Shown in pieces: positions 1 to 8,604 of a DNA stretch of 62,759 nt. This DNA comes from an uncultured Myxococcales bacterium (GTDB lineage: Bacteria > Myxococcota_A > Polyangia > Polyangiales > Polyangiaceae), in contig CALFNG010000456.1 in the NCBI GenBank assembly GCA_937902985.1, forward strand, positions 1 to 62,759, in the 5' to 3' direction. Made by a program: the position numbers and the translations under genes. The notes beneath the pieces were generated by a model that worked only from the letters and a program-made list of their open reading frames with translations, ran no database searches and was not told where the DNA came from. Within the stretch, counting starts at the first letter, position 1. Each line of letters opens with the position of its first letter.

Positions 1-51
1 CTCCTGGGCAGGAATAGGCGCACCATTCTGCAGCGGCGCGCTTCCCGCGAC

Positions 52-900
52 CTACGGCTGCCGCTTGAGCGGCGAGCGGCAGTAGAAGCTGCGGTCCGCA
101 TCGGTCGAGTACGGGCATCCGGGGCCCATCTGCTGGATGACGTCGAGCTCGTCGTTCTGCGCGTCATAGGTATAGTCGAACACGACCTCCGTCGGCGGCT
201 GCACCATCGAAGACTTCGTGCCGCACATGAACACGGAGTCATCCACCTCGGTCGCATAGAACGTGAACGAGGTGTCCGCGAAGACGGCGTTGCCCTTGTC
301 CGTCTCGGCGCTCGTCGAGGTGCAGCCGGCCACGTCGCCCGTGGTCGCAAAGGTGTATGTGCCGGTGCCGTCGGCGCTGAACGTGAACGTCGTCGACGAG
401 CCCCAGGCGGCGTAGGCCCAGGTGCCGACGAGCTGAGGCGGGACGACGCCGGCGGGGACGCTGCCGTCGATGGGCTGTCCCGGGGCTGGCATGCCCCCCT
501 GTACGCACGCGTCGAGAGAGGGGCTGCACTGCGATTGCAGGCAGGCGTCGTCGTTGCAGTTTGCGTCGCTGTTGCACTGGGCGAGTGCGACGGCCTGCGT
601 CTGGGCGTCCGGTGGAGCGCTCTGGACGCACGCGTCGGCGCACGGTTGATCCGAGTTGCACCCGGCGACGCAGTCGAAGATCGCCAGGCATGTCGCCGGC
701 TTCGTCGGCGGCCCGGCGCTGCCGTCTGCGTTCGTCCCGCCATCGGGGGTCGAGCCCGCCTCTGGCGAAACGGTCGCCGCGGCGTCGCCGCCCGCACCCC
801 CGTCGGTGCCGGAGGTAGTGCTCTGGGCGGTGCAGGCGGCGCCGGTCGCAAGCCCGGCAAGCCACGCGAAGGACACGAAACACGTTCGCGCAGCGGACAT
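52..900 (-). CDS. Cys-rich secreted lipoprotein, function unknown
   Basis: The 282-residue product begins with a lipoprotein signal peptide (hydrophobic FAWLAGLATGAAC, lipidated Cys near residue 23) followed by a low-complexity Gly/Asp/Ala linker, so it should be anchored to the outer membrane. Residues of about 70-135 hold roughly ten cysteines spaced like small disulfide-bonded domains of myxobacterial lipoproteins (CVAGCNSDQPCADAC and so on). The C-terminal half is rich in Thr, Phe and Tyr and probably beta-stranded (TWAYAAWGSSTTFTFSADG), resembling a lipocalin-like or beta-sandwich domain, but I do not recognise the family. The reading frame is open further upstream, to 1080, but the ATG at 900 is chosen because the signal peptide starts there. 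It is divergent from the cytochrome gene at 1071. Confidence 0.72.
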   Translation of the reverse strand: MSAARTCFVSFAWLAGLATGAACTAQSTTSGTDGGAGGDAAATVSPEAGSTPDGGTNADGSAGPPTKPATCLAIFDCVAGCNSDQPCADACVQSAPPDAQTQAVALAQCNSDANCNDDACLQSQCSPSLDACVQGGMPAPGQPIDGSVPAGVVPPQLVGTWAYAAWGSSTTFTFSADGTGTYTFATTGDVAGCTSTSAETDKGNAVFADTSFTFYATEVDDSVFMCGTKSSMVQPPTEVVFDYTYDAQNDELDVIQQMGPGCPYSTDADRSFYCRSPLKRQP

Positions 901-1070
901 CGGTCTTCTCTCCCTTGCCTCCGTCCGCCTTGGACGACAGCCGATGATACCGGATTCTCGTGCGGAATGTGCTCGACGGAGCGACACTCCTGGTCTGAAG
1001 GATTCGCTCAATGCCTGCAATCTCGAATGCACGCGCTCTCGCCCGCGACGCGCTACGCTTCGCGCGGCGC

Positions 1071-1496
1071 ATGAGCCCAAAGCACCGGTTCAGCCTGTCG
1101 TTCGTCACGTTCGTCACGCTCGCCTCGATAAGCTCCTCGCTTGCCGGCGCGGCGGGGTGCGGTGAGTCGCCTGCCCCCGAAGCAAGCGGAGCCGCTGTCG
1201 AAGACGCCGTCCACGCATCGTGCGTGGGGAGCGCGCCGACCGCCTGCGCGACGGCGTCGGCGCACTACACGGATGTCGCGCCGATCTTCCAGAAGAGCTG
1301 CAACCCATGCCACGCAGACGACGCACCCGACGGCACGTGGCCGCTCACGGGGTACGGGGACGTGTACCCCTGGGCCTCGCTCATTCGCCAGGACCTGTGC
1401 GCGAACGCCATGCCGCCGGCCGACGGCGGTATCCCGATCGCCGCTTCCGACCGCCTCGCGGTTCTCGCCTGGATTCAGTGCGGCGCGCCGCCGTAG
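1071..1496 (+). CDS. Single-heme cytochrome c-like lipoprotein
   Basis: A small exported protein of 141 residues. The signal peptide ends in a lipobox (SLAGAAGC), and the mature part carries one c-type heme attachment motif, CNPCH, followed by a probable distal Met in the MPP segment near the C-terminus (CANAMPPADGG). The layout (YTDVAPIFQKSC at the heme site, a short loop, then an AILAW-like final helix, here LAVLAWIQCGAPP) is that of the minimal cytochrome c domain common in Myxococcota lipoproteins. Likely role: periplasmic electron transfer; the partner is not evident. The frame is open from 1011, but the ATG at 1071 directly precedes the basic n-region and is preferred. Confidence 0.78.
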   Translation: MSPKHRFSLSFVTFVTLASISSSLAGAAGCGESPAPEASGAAVEDAVHASCVGSAPTACATASAHYTDVAPIFQKSCNPCHADDAPDGTWPLTGYGDVYPWASLIRQDLCANAMPPADGGIPIAASDRLAVLAWIQCGAPP

Positions 1497-1602
1497 ACGC
1501 GATCGATCCGCATTTGCCGCGGAGGCCGCGGATCGATGGCGGTCGCCGCCTGAGCGTCGCCCCCGTTTCGGACGGCGCCGGTCCCGGGCAAGACTGAAGG
1601 CC

Positions 1603-1890
1603 ATGTTCGTCATCGAGCTCACGTACAAGGCCGACCTCACCGAGATCGACGCGCATATGAGCGCGCACGTCGCCTTCTTGAATAAGCACTACGCCGCCGG
1701 CCACTTCGTGGTGTCGGGTCGCAAGATCCCCCGGGACGGCGGCATCATCCTGGCCATCGGAAAGGATCGCGCGGAGATCGAGGCGATGGTGCAAGAGGAT
1801 CCGTTTCACCAGCACCACCTCGCCGAGTTTCGCATCATCGAGTTTCGCGCGAGCCAGCGCGCGCGCGACCTCCCGAAGCGCATCGCCTGA
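1603..1890 (+). CDS. YciI family protein
   Basis: A 95-residue single-domain protein matching the YciI/YCII fold: N-terminal MFVIELTYKADLTEI strand, a helix containing the conserved HxxFL element (AHVAFLNKHYAAGHFVVSG), a glycine turn (PRDGGIILA), and the closing DPF motif with FRIIEF strand. The paired His and Asp of the family (in AHVAFL and EDPF) are present. YciI proteins are ferredoxin-like dimers related to muconolactone isomerase; their activity is mostly unknown. The protein is cytoplasmic. The frame is open upstream to 1141, but homology begins at the ATG at 1603. There is no obvious operon partner. Confidence 0.85.
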   Translation: MFVIELTYKADLTEIDAHMSAHVAFLNKHYAAGHFVVSGRKIPRDGGIILAIGKDRAEIEAMVQEDPFHQHHLAEFRIIEFRASQRARDLPKRIA

Positions 1891-1918
1891 TGCAAGGTAT
1901 TGCGAGAGCGCCCCTTAA

Positions 1919-2873
1919 AGCGGTACTGAGTCGACTGACTTCGGGGCAACGGGGTCGAACCGCGGGAGGGATTCATTCCAGATCGTCCTGGTCAAGTCGC
2001 CGACCCCCACGACCAGCGGAAGCTCCGAGAGCTTCGATATGAGCTGGACGCGCACGGTCGGAGACCCGTCGGTCCTCGCCCTGTCCGGAAACCCTGGGCA
2101 CCACCAACTCGCTCGACCTGACCGGCGCTCGCACGAGCTCGCAGATCAACGTGAAACTCAACGGGCACGTCGGACAAGACTTCTCGGTCGAACTGCTGTC
2201 CGCGTACGCCAAGGCCGGCGCGCTCGCGACCATCACCAACAGCTACGTCGACGTCGGCGTCAACGCGTTCGGCATCAACGTGTTCGGCTACCAGAACACC
2301 GCCACGACGGCGAGCTACGCGAACCCCTTCATGGTCGCCAAGGCGTTCTCGTTTCCGACGCTGGGCTACGGGTTCGGCCCGGTCAGCGTCGGCATCACGC
2401 TCGGCGTGGGCGGCAACATCGGCGTCGCTCCCTCCTTCACCGTCACCGGGGCCCAGGGTCCGGGGAGCGACGCCGCGCTCTTGGCGGCGACCGTCTCGGG
2501 CACGCTCCAGGGCTCCGTCACGCCGAGCGCCGGCCTGACGGGGACGGTCTCCGGGGGCATCGACCTCCTCCTCGCGTCGGCCGCGCTGGTCGCCACCGTA
2601 CAAATCGTCGACATCAGCGCCCCGGTCACGGCCAATCTCCTGTGGGGCATAACGCAGGGGTCGTCGGACGCCGTGCAGCAGATGACGGTGCTCGGCAACG
2701 TGAACTGGAACCTCAACATCACCTGGCTCAACACCAGCGTGGACCTCGTGGGCACGCTGGGGCGGTGCTTCTTCTGCGTGAGCCGCACGATCAACGTCTT
2801 CAAGTACACGAACCCCGGCGAGACCATCAGCCTGCTCAATCGGTCGCTCCCGAGCGCGCTGGTCTTGCAGTAG
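1919..2873 (+). pseudogene. Frameshifted gene for a Gly/Ala/Thr-rich hypothetical protein
   Basis: Two frames join into one plausible protein. From 1919 the frame reads through SFQIVLVKSPTPTTSGSSES and SWTRTVGDPSVLALSGN; near 2090 it must shift to continue as TLGTTNSLDLTGARTSSQ and on into the open stretch from 2151 (GTG) to 2873. The junction fits loss of two bases from an AACACCC-like sequence. No good start codon exists upstream of 2039, since a stop lies at 1916, so the 5' end is also missing or frameshifted. The intact 240-residue part (2151-2873) is rich in Gly, Ala, Ser, Thr and Val with beta-strand periodicity, and has one CxxC (CFFC) near the end; no family recognised. Only 11 bases separate it from the next gene, so the two were probably co-transcribed. 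Confidence 0.6.
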
Positions 2874-2884
2874 GTGGGCAGTCG

Positions 2885-4774
2885 ATGAACGGCGGTCGCG
2901 TGAAACCCGCCGCGTGGGCGGGAATCGCAGCGCTCGGTGTGGCGGCGGCAGCGGCGGTTCTCTGGAACCGCAGCACGCCGCCTCGCGCGCCGTCGCGGTC
3001 CGCGGCCTCCGTCGCGCCGTCGCCCACGTTGCCGGCGTCGGCGGGCGAGTGCGCCTTCAGCGTGGGCGATCGCGCCGCGTTCGTGGTGGAGTCGAACGCG
3101 CAGGCGGAGGGGGCCCCGCCCGGGGCGACCGATCACGTCGAATCGGTCCTGAGCTGGGAGGTGGTCGCGGCGCCAGCGCCGGGGACGTGGCTGCTTCGCG
3201 CCGCCCTTTCGGGTACGGAGCTCGCGCAGAACCTGTCGCGACCGGAGCAACGCGTCCGCGATCCGCTCGACGCCGCGTTCATGCTCCGGATCGGGCGGGA
3301 CTGCCGCTTTACCCGGAAGGGATTCGTGCCCACGTGGCAACCCGCGACCCGCCGCTTCGTCTCGGCCCTCGTCGATACGTTCGAGTTCGTGTTCGCGGCC
3401 AGCGGCGTGGCGCCTCGGCCCTCGCGCTGGGAGGTTAACAGACCGATGGAATGGGGCGCTACGCTGCGCGTTACCAGGGCGTCGGGCACGACGACGGCAG
3501 CCTCGACGTCACTCGCGTGAAGACGTCGTACCTCTCGGACGAGCGCGCGGCGGCGATGGGCATTCGCGTGCAGGTCGTCGCCGCCGAGGCCCTCGGGACC
3601 TTCGACCCCGCGGGGCGATGGCTCCGCAAGGCGGACGGCGCGGAGCGCGTGCGGATCCTGGCCAAGGACGCCCTCCTCGCCGACCTGTCGCAGCACTACA
3701 CGCTCGTCCGCGACGACGACGCGTTCGTGCGTCCGGACCCCGGCGCCTTGGCGGAGGCCCTCGACTGGCAGAACGCCGCGCTCATGGTCGCGCAGAGCGA
3801 GACGAAGGTGGACCCGGGTCTCGCCAGCTTGTCGCTGGAGCTCGCGCTCGAGCGCTTCGAAGCGATCTACACCAAGGCCGCCAACGGGGACGCCTACGCG
3901 GCGGCCCTGTATCTGGCCGACTGGCTCAAGGCGCGGCCCCAGGCGGCCGCCGAGCTCCTGCAGGCGCTCCGCGGGACGAGCTTTCCCGATGCGATGCGTC
4001 CCGCTGCGTTCCTGGGGCTCGAGCGATGCGGCACGCCCGAGGCCCGCGTCGCGCTGTCGCAGGCCCTGGCCGATCGGTCGATGGCGGGGATGGACCGAGC
4101 CCGGGCCGCGACGGCGCTCTCGGATGTTCCGCAGCCGACGCGCGCGAGCGCGCGGGTTCTCGTGGACATGGCGGCCGGCTCCGAGCCGTCGGTGGTGTCC
4201 GGCACGGCCGTGCGCGCGCTGCGTGCGCGCGCTGGGCCACCTGGCTGCGCGCCAGGCCGTCCTCGAGCCCGGGATGGCCGACGAGGTCCGGAAGACGCTG
4301 AAGCAGGACCTCGCGACCGCGAAGGGCAGCTCGCGCACCGTCGACGTCCTCGACGCCATCGGCAACAGCGGCGACCCCAGCTTTCTGCCGGATCTCGATC
4401 GCGACCTCACCGATCCGTCGTCGGCGATCCGCGAGCACGCGGCGCGCGCGATGGGGTCGATGCCGCTCGACAATACCCAGGACGTCCTCCTGCAAACCCT
4501 GGGGACGGAGACCGATCCCGACGTGCGCACCGCGCTCGTGCAGTCCCTCTCCGAGGGGCACGACTGCGATGCGCAGGCCCTGGCGACGGGGGCCCAGCGG
4601 CTCGCGGCGGAGCCTGCGCCGGCGGTGCGCGCTGCGCTCATTCGCTGGCTGGGTCCGTGCGACAAGGACCAGCAAGTCGCGAAAGACGCGCTGGTCGCGC
4701 AGTTTCATCGCGAGACGGTGCCCGCTCTGATGCAGCTCATTGGCCAGTTCGTGACCGCCCAGGATTTGCAATGA
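2885..4774 (+). pseudogene. HEAT-repeat membrane-anchored protein, disrupted by two frameshifts
   Basis: The three consecutive frames together encode about 630 residues. Segment 1 (2885-3435) has an N-terminal membrane anchor (WAGIAALGVAAAAAVLWNR) and a beta-rich domain (GECAFSVGDRAAF, LSWEVVAAPAPGTWLLRAAL). At about 3436 a one-base loss (AACAGACC for AACCAGACC) shifts into segment 2, starting QTDGMGRYAARYQGVG, which continues as helical repeats. At about 4215, in the GC-rich run GTGCGCGCGCTGCGTGCGCGCG, it shifts again into segment 3 (LGHLAARQAVLEP to the end), with HEAT/ARM-like helix pairs (SSAIREHAARAMGS, DPDVRTALVQSL). A beta domain followed by HEAT helices recalls the N-terminal module of large lipid-transfer proteins, but this is only a structural impression. 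The stop overlaps the metalloprotease ATG (ATGA). Confidence 0.68.
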
Positions 4775-5943
4775 TCGGTCGACGGCCTACGCGCCTGGCG
4801 CCGGCCGTGCTGCTCGCGTCGTGCGGGTGCTCTCCCGGGGTCGGCGATCCGGCAACGCCCTCGAGGGTCTTCGATGCGTCGCTGCCCTCCGATGCGTCGG
4901 CGACGCCCGGCGACGGGGGTGGCTGGACGACGCTCGACGCGATGCCCGTCGCCGCCGACGGGTCCGCGGCGGACCTTCGGCTTCCATGGGGCGACGGCCA
5001 GGCGGGCGTGGCCCTCGCGGTCTCGGCGTCGCCCTTCCAGTGCTTCCAGCTGGACTCGCTGACCGACGACGACGGCGTCGTGTACGTCCCTCCCGATCAG
5101 TGGGGGGCCTATTGCACTTCGTGCGACCAGCGGGTGTCGGTGGCCGCCGGCGGGGGTCTCTTCGTCTTGCCGAGTCGGGCGGGGACGTTCCAGCCAGCGG
5201 CCGCGTTGCACGTGCGCTTCGCGCTCCGTGATTGCGTCACCCTCACGGAGTCGACAACGACGACCGATGCCGGAGCCCCCGCCGTGTTCACGGTGCGAGA
5301 GCGACCGCTCGGGCCCCCCTCGACTCACGGGACCGTGAGTCTCCGCGTGATCGTGACGCCCGCGTCGGTCTTCTACGGGCCGGCCGCGGACGCCGCGCTT
5401 GCCGCCGTCAATGACCAGCTTTCGGCGGTCGGAATTGCGGCGACCTGGGGCGAAGCAATTCGCCTGCCCGCCACCGCGGGCTCCGACGCCACCTTTTCAA
5501 GGTCCGATCCGGACCCTCTGCTGCCCCTTCTCGACGGGACTACCGGGACGGGGGCGACCATTCCCGTCGTGCTCGCGGGTTGCCTTCTCCTGTCCGATCC
5601 GCTCGCGGGAACGCCCTACGAGCCGCTCGGCTACACCCCGCACATCCCCGGCGGCGCCGGCCCCGCGGACGCCGTGTACATCAAAGGATCGCTTTGCGGG
5701 ACGCCCCAGCCCGTCGCCGAGAACTGGACGGCGGCCGCGTTCGGACGCGTCGCGGCGCACGAGATCGGTCACTATCTCGGCCTCTATCACTCCGTCGAAG
5801 CCGACGGGACGACGGATCAACTGGCCAATACGGGCGCCGACAATCTCATGAACTACGACCCGAGCGTCTCGACCGCCACCGGCTTGACCGCCGAGCAGGG
5901 CGAGGTGATGCGCCGGCACCCGTTCGTTTCGCAAGCTCCCTGA
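4771..5943 (+). CDS. Secreted zinc metalloprotease, metzincin type
   Basis: The 390-residue product has an N-terminal lipoprotein-like signal (APAVLLASCGCSPG) and an Asp/Ala/Ser-rich linker. The catalytic domain is at the C-terminus: AAHEIGHYLGLYHSVE is a complete HExxHxxGxxH zinc site, and NLMNYDP about 25 residues later supplies the metzincin Met-turn, placing it with the pappalysin/M43-like or matrixin-like families. Residues of about 70-200 form a Cys-containing beta region of unknown role. It should act in the periplasm or outside the cell. The ATG at 4771 overlaps the stop of the upstream disrupted gene (ATGA), so it was translationally coupled to it. A longer frame from 3451 running into this gene is an artefact of the upstream frameshift. 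Confidence 0.85.
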   Translation: MIGRRPTRLAPAVLLASCGCSPGVGDPATPSRVFDASLPSDASATPGDGGGWTTLDAMPVAADGSAADLRLPWGDGQAGVALAVSASPFQCFQLDSLTDDDGVVYVPPDQWGAYCTSCDQRVSVAAGGGLFVLPSRAGTFQPAAALHVRFALRDCVTLTESTTTTDAGAPAVFTVRERPLGPPSTHGTVSLRVIVTPASVFYGPAADAALAAVNDQLSAVGIAATWGEAIRLPATAGSDATFSRSDPDPLLPLLDGTTGTGATIPVVLAGCLLLSDPLAGTPYEPLGYTPHIPGGAGPADAVYIKGSLCGTPQPVAENWTAAAFGRVAAHEIGHYLGLYHSVEADGTTDQLANTGADNLMNYDPSVSTATGLTAEQGEVMRRHPFVSQAP

Positions 5944-6062
5944 CGCTCTCGTTCTCCATGGCTGGGGGCACCCACGCCGTATGAAACGGGGCATGACCAC
6001 CCCCCCAACGCGCCCGGAGTTTCTTCCTAGGAAAGTTCCTGCGCTCGAATTGCCGAGAAGCC

Positions 6063-6983
6063 TCAAGGGCACGACGCCGACGCCGCCGTCCGCGCTGCGC
6101 CGACGATGAAGTAACCGAGCTGCGTGACGGACCCCTGCTCGAATCCTGCGTTCGTGTAGGAATCGGGCACTCGCGTGAAGCAGGTCCCGTCGGGCGAGAA
6201 CCAGATCGCGAGGCCCGCCGCAATAGTGACCGAAGGGCCGCTCTGAGGTGAAGGGAGAGGACCGCTTCCCCAGGGGAGCTGAATCGGGGTGCGAGCCGCC
6301 AGGGTGAGTCCGGCTGGCTCGACCAGATAGACCGGCGACCAGTCGAGCAGGTCTTGCGGCGGCGCGATCGCGGTCTCGATCAACTTGAGAGCGGTGGGCG
6401 TCCCGATCGCCGTGGCCGGAAACGCGAGCTGCGCCGCGACGCCGCTCGCCACTCCCTGACGACCTTGCAGACTGACGGTTCCTCCGCTCGCTCCTATCGT
6501 CGCCGAGCTGTACTCGCCGATTCCCGCGGGGCACTGGAACGAGTTGCCGGCGCCTGGCCGGCGCGTGCACCCGCACGACACGGCGGCCTCCGCATCCACT
6601 GAAGGTCCCGCGTCTGCGTCCGTGTCGAAGGGCGGTCCTGCGTCTGCGCCCGTGACGGGTGGGCCCGCGTCGCCCACCGAGCAGAGACCGCCGACGCCGC
6701 CGTCGAGGTAGATGACCATCTCCGGGCTCGGGGCCACGTCGGCAGTCTCCGCGGCGTCGACGCTCATGGCGTCAGGCCCGCCTTCGGGTTGGGAAACGAC
6801 CGCGACGCCGGAGTCGGACACCGGACACGTGGTCCCTGCGGGCACGCAAAGCTCCGCGGTCCCCCCGCAGCACGTCCACTGGGAGGCGCACGGACAGGGG
6901 TGGCCTCGCTCGGCGACCGCGCCCGTGCAGGCGATCGCGGCCATTTGAAAGCCAAGAGTGAGGGCGACAAGGGGCTTGTTCAT
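6063..6983 (-). CDS. ZU5-like domain lipoprotein
   Basis: The 306-residue product starts with a lipoprotein signal (QMAAIAC) and a Cys-rich segment (CPCASQWTCCGGTAELC) resembling short myxobacterial disulfide modules. A long Asp/Ala/Pro-rich linker follows. Residues of about 185-265 match a ZU5-like beta domain: IGASGGTVSLQG, LAFPATAIGTP, SPVYLVEPAGLTLAARTPI. This domain recurs in Polyangia lipoproteins and probably mediates interactions at the cell surface. Its start lies 38 bases beyond the stop of the caspase-like gene on the same strand, so it may be the last gene of that operon. The frame is open to 7067, but the ATG at 6983 directly precedes the signal peptide. Confidence 0.75.
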   Translation of the reverse strand: MNKPLVALTLGFQMAAIACTGAVAERGHPCPCASQWTCCGGTAELCVPAGTTCPVSDSGVAVVSQPEGGPDAMSVDAAETADVAPSPEMVIYLDGGVGGLCSVGDAGPPVTGADAGPPFDTDADAGPSVDAEAAVSCGCTRRPGAGNSFQCPAGIGEYSSATIGASGGTVSLQGRQGVASGVAAQLAFPATAIGTPTALKLIETAIAPPQDLLDWSPVYLVEPAGLTLAARTPIQLPWGSGPLPSPQSGPSVTIAAGLAIWFSPDGTCFTRVPDSYTNAGFEQGSVTQLGYFIVGAARTAASASCP

Positions 6984-7020
6984 GCCTGGATAACGAACGG
7001 CGACCGGTACGTTGGACGGA

Positions 7021-8604
7021 TCAAAATGCGCCGCCGTAGCCGACGTACCCGCCGGACCGCAGGACACTGGCCTGCAGACGCGGCGCGTCGGGCCAGAGTA
7101 GCAGGGTGACGCCGGTCGCCATGGCGAGCCCGCCGGCGAGAAAACTCACGAGGGCGCCGGTGTCGAGCGCCGAGATGCGATCGTTGCGACGAGCGACGTC
7201 GGCCTGCGATTCCTGGCGCGAAGAGCCGCCCGCCACCGTGGCCGCAGAGATCGACAGCGCGATCCCCACGCCGGCCCCGACCGTTCCAAGGCCGACGCCG
7301 CTCCAGGCCAGAGCACGTCTCGCGTTGCGCGCCGCCGGAACCGGCGGGGCGAGATCGAGTCGCGACATCCCCGGAGGCGGAGGGCCCGCCTCGGGTGCCG
7401 CGGGCTCGACGTAGGTCGCGACGACGTCGCGGTCGAACGGCAGCGAGAAGAGGAGACCGAACGCCTCGTGCGCCGCCCCGCGAGCGGCCACCCGCGCCGG
7501 GCCACCTTCGAGATCGGCGAGCGACTCGACATCCGGTGAAGGCGCGAGGACGTACTCGGTGTCGTCACCGGCTCGCCGTACGTAGATCGGTCCGTCCGGC
7601 GAAGGTCGGACGAGGTGCACCGCCTGGCCGCTTCCGTTGTGCACGTCGAGCAGCCGCACTCCGCGCGAGTCCTCGAGCCAGTAGTGCGCGGCGTGCGCAC
7701 CATCGATGTCAAGCCGCCGTTCGAGCCCGTGACGCAGGTCGAGCAGTGTGTCCGATTCTCGCGGTGCACGCGCGAGCACCTGCGGCCGGAACCGGTCGTT
7801 GGGAATGGCGCCGTTCGCCCGGCCGATGAACGCTGCGATTTCCCGGTAGCTCACGCGGCCGTCGCCGTCGGCGTCGGCGGCCCCGTAGAGGCCGGAGCGC
7901 ACCTCGTGGCTGAAGACGCCCGCTTGAAATCCGTCCCACTCGTGACTCTCACGGGCCGAGGACGTCGACAGGAGGAGCCCAACCCGCGGATCGCTCGCGA
8001 GCTGAGACGAGTCTTGAAAGCCGCTCAGCGGCCGCCGCTCGCCTCCCGGCCCCCGACTGTAAGCGAGGTAGTACGAAGCGCATGCGTCGACGATGATGTG
8101 CACCCGCGTCGCCGGAATGCTCGCCACGATCCGGGCGAGATCCCCGCCCGTGATGCGCATGTCCTCCAGCGTGACGTAGCCCTCTCCGTCACGGACGTTC
8201 CCGTGGCCCGCGTAGACGATGTAAAGGACGGTATCCACTTGCCGGTCGCGCGCCCGCGTCACGTCGGCGGTGATCTGTGCGACCGCCTGCCCGAGGGCCG
8301 CGCGCCGTGGCTCGAGGGCCTCGGCCGCGGCCTGAGCGTGCAGTCGCCGCGTGTTGTCGTCGAGGCGTGAAAGCAAATAGGTGCGAGCGCCGAGGACGCG
8401 GAAGAGATCGAGGTAGCTCGCCGCGTCGTCATCAGCGTACTTGAGCGGCGGCAAATCCGGGTCCACAGACAGGTTCGAGCCGATGATCAGCGCGAAGGTC
8501 GCTGCCTTGCCGCCGTCGTCGGCTCGCGCGTCCAGCGCGAAGACGAGCGCGAACGCCACCAGCAAAGCCGCAACGGCTCGAGCGCCAGCCCGGGGAGACG
8601 TCAC
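7021..8604 (-). CDS. Caspase-like (peptidase C14) protein with EF-hand and two C-terminal membrane segments
   Basis: A 527-residue cysteine protease of the caspase/metacaspase clan. A signal peptide (residues 10-28) leads into the p20-like domain: ATFALIIGSN strand, the catalytic His in YAGHGN (H134) and the catalytic Cys in IIVDACASYY (C175). Residues 244-255 (DADGDGRVSYRE) form a textbook 12-residue EF-hand loop with Asp at positions 1, 3 and 5, Gly at 6 and Glu at 12, suggesting calcium control. Residues of about 305-400 form a beta domain; two hydrophobic helices at about 431-453 and 482-504 should anchor the protein. Its GTG start overlaps the stop of the anti-sigma-like gene (GTGA), so it belongs to the sigma-factor operon. 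The natural substrate is unknown. Confidence 0.85.
   Translation of the reverse strand: MTSPRAGARAVAALLVAFALVFALDARADDGGKAATFALIIGSNLSVDPDLPPLKYADDDAASYLDLFRVLGARTYLLSRLDDNTRRLHAQAAAEALEPRRAALGQAVAQITADVTRARDRQVDTVLYIVYAGHGNVRDGEGYVTLEDMRITGGDLARIVASIPATRVHIIVDACASYYLAYSRGPGGERRPLSGFQDSSQLASDPRVGLLLSTSSARESHEWDGFQAGVFSHEVRSGLYGAADADGDGRVSYREIAAFIGRANGAIPNDRFRPQVLARAPRESDTLLDLRHGLERRLDIDGAHAAHYWLEDSRGVRLLDVHNGSGQAVHLVRPSPDGPIYVRRAGDDTEYVLAPSPDVESLADLEGGPARVAARGAAHEAFGLLFSLPFDRDVVATYVEPAAPEAGPPPPGMSRLDLAPPVPAARNARRALAWSGVGLGTVGAGVGIALSISAATVAGGSSRQESQADVARRNDRISALDTGALVSFLAGGLAMATGVTLLLWPDAPRLQASVLRSGGYVGYGGAF

Noticed and set aside
3451-5943. One continuous 830-codon frame joining the HEAT segment to the metalloprotease
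   Set aside because: The middle part (about 4215-4770) loses protein character and the HEAT sequence continues in another frame; the protease has its own ATG at 4771. The fusion is an artefact of the frameshift.
6020-6040. TTCCTAGGAA palindrome in the gap between convergent genes as a terminator
   Set aside because: AT-rich five-base arms with no loop and no T-run; too weak to call.
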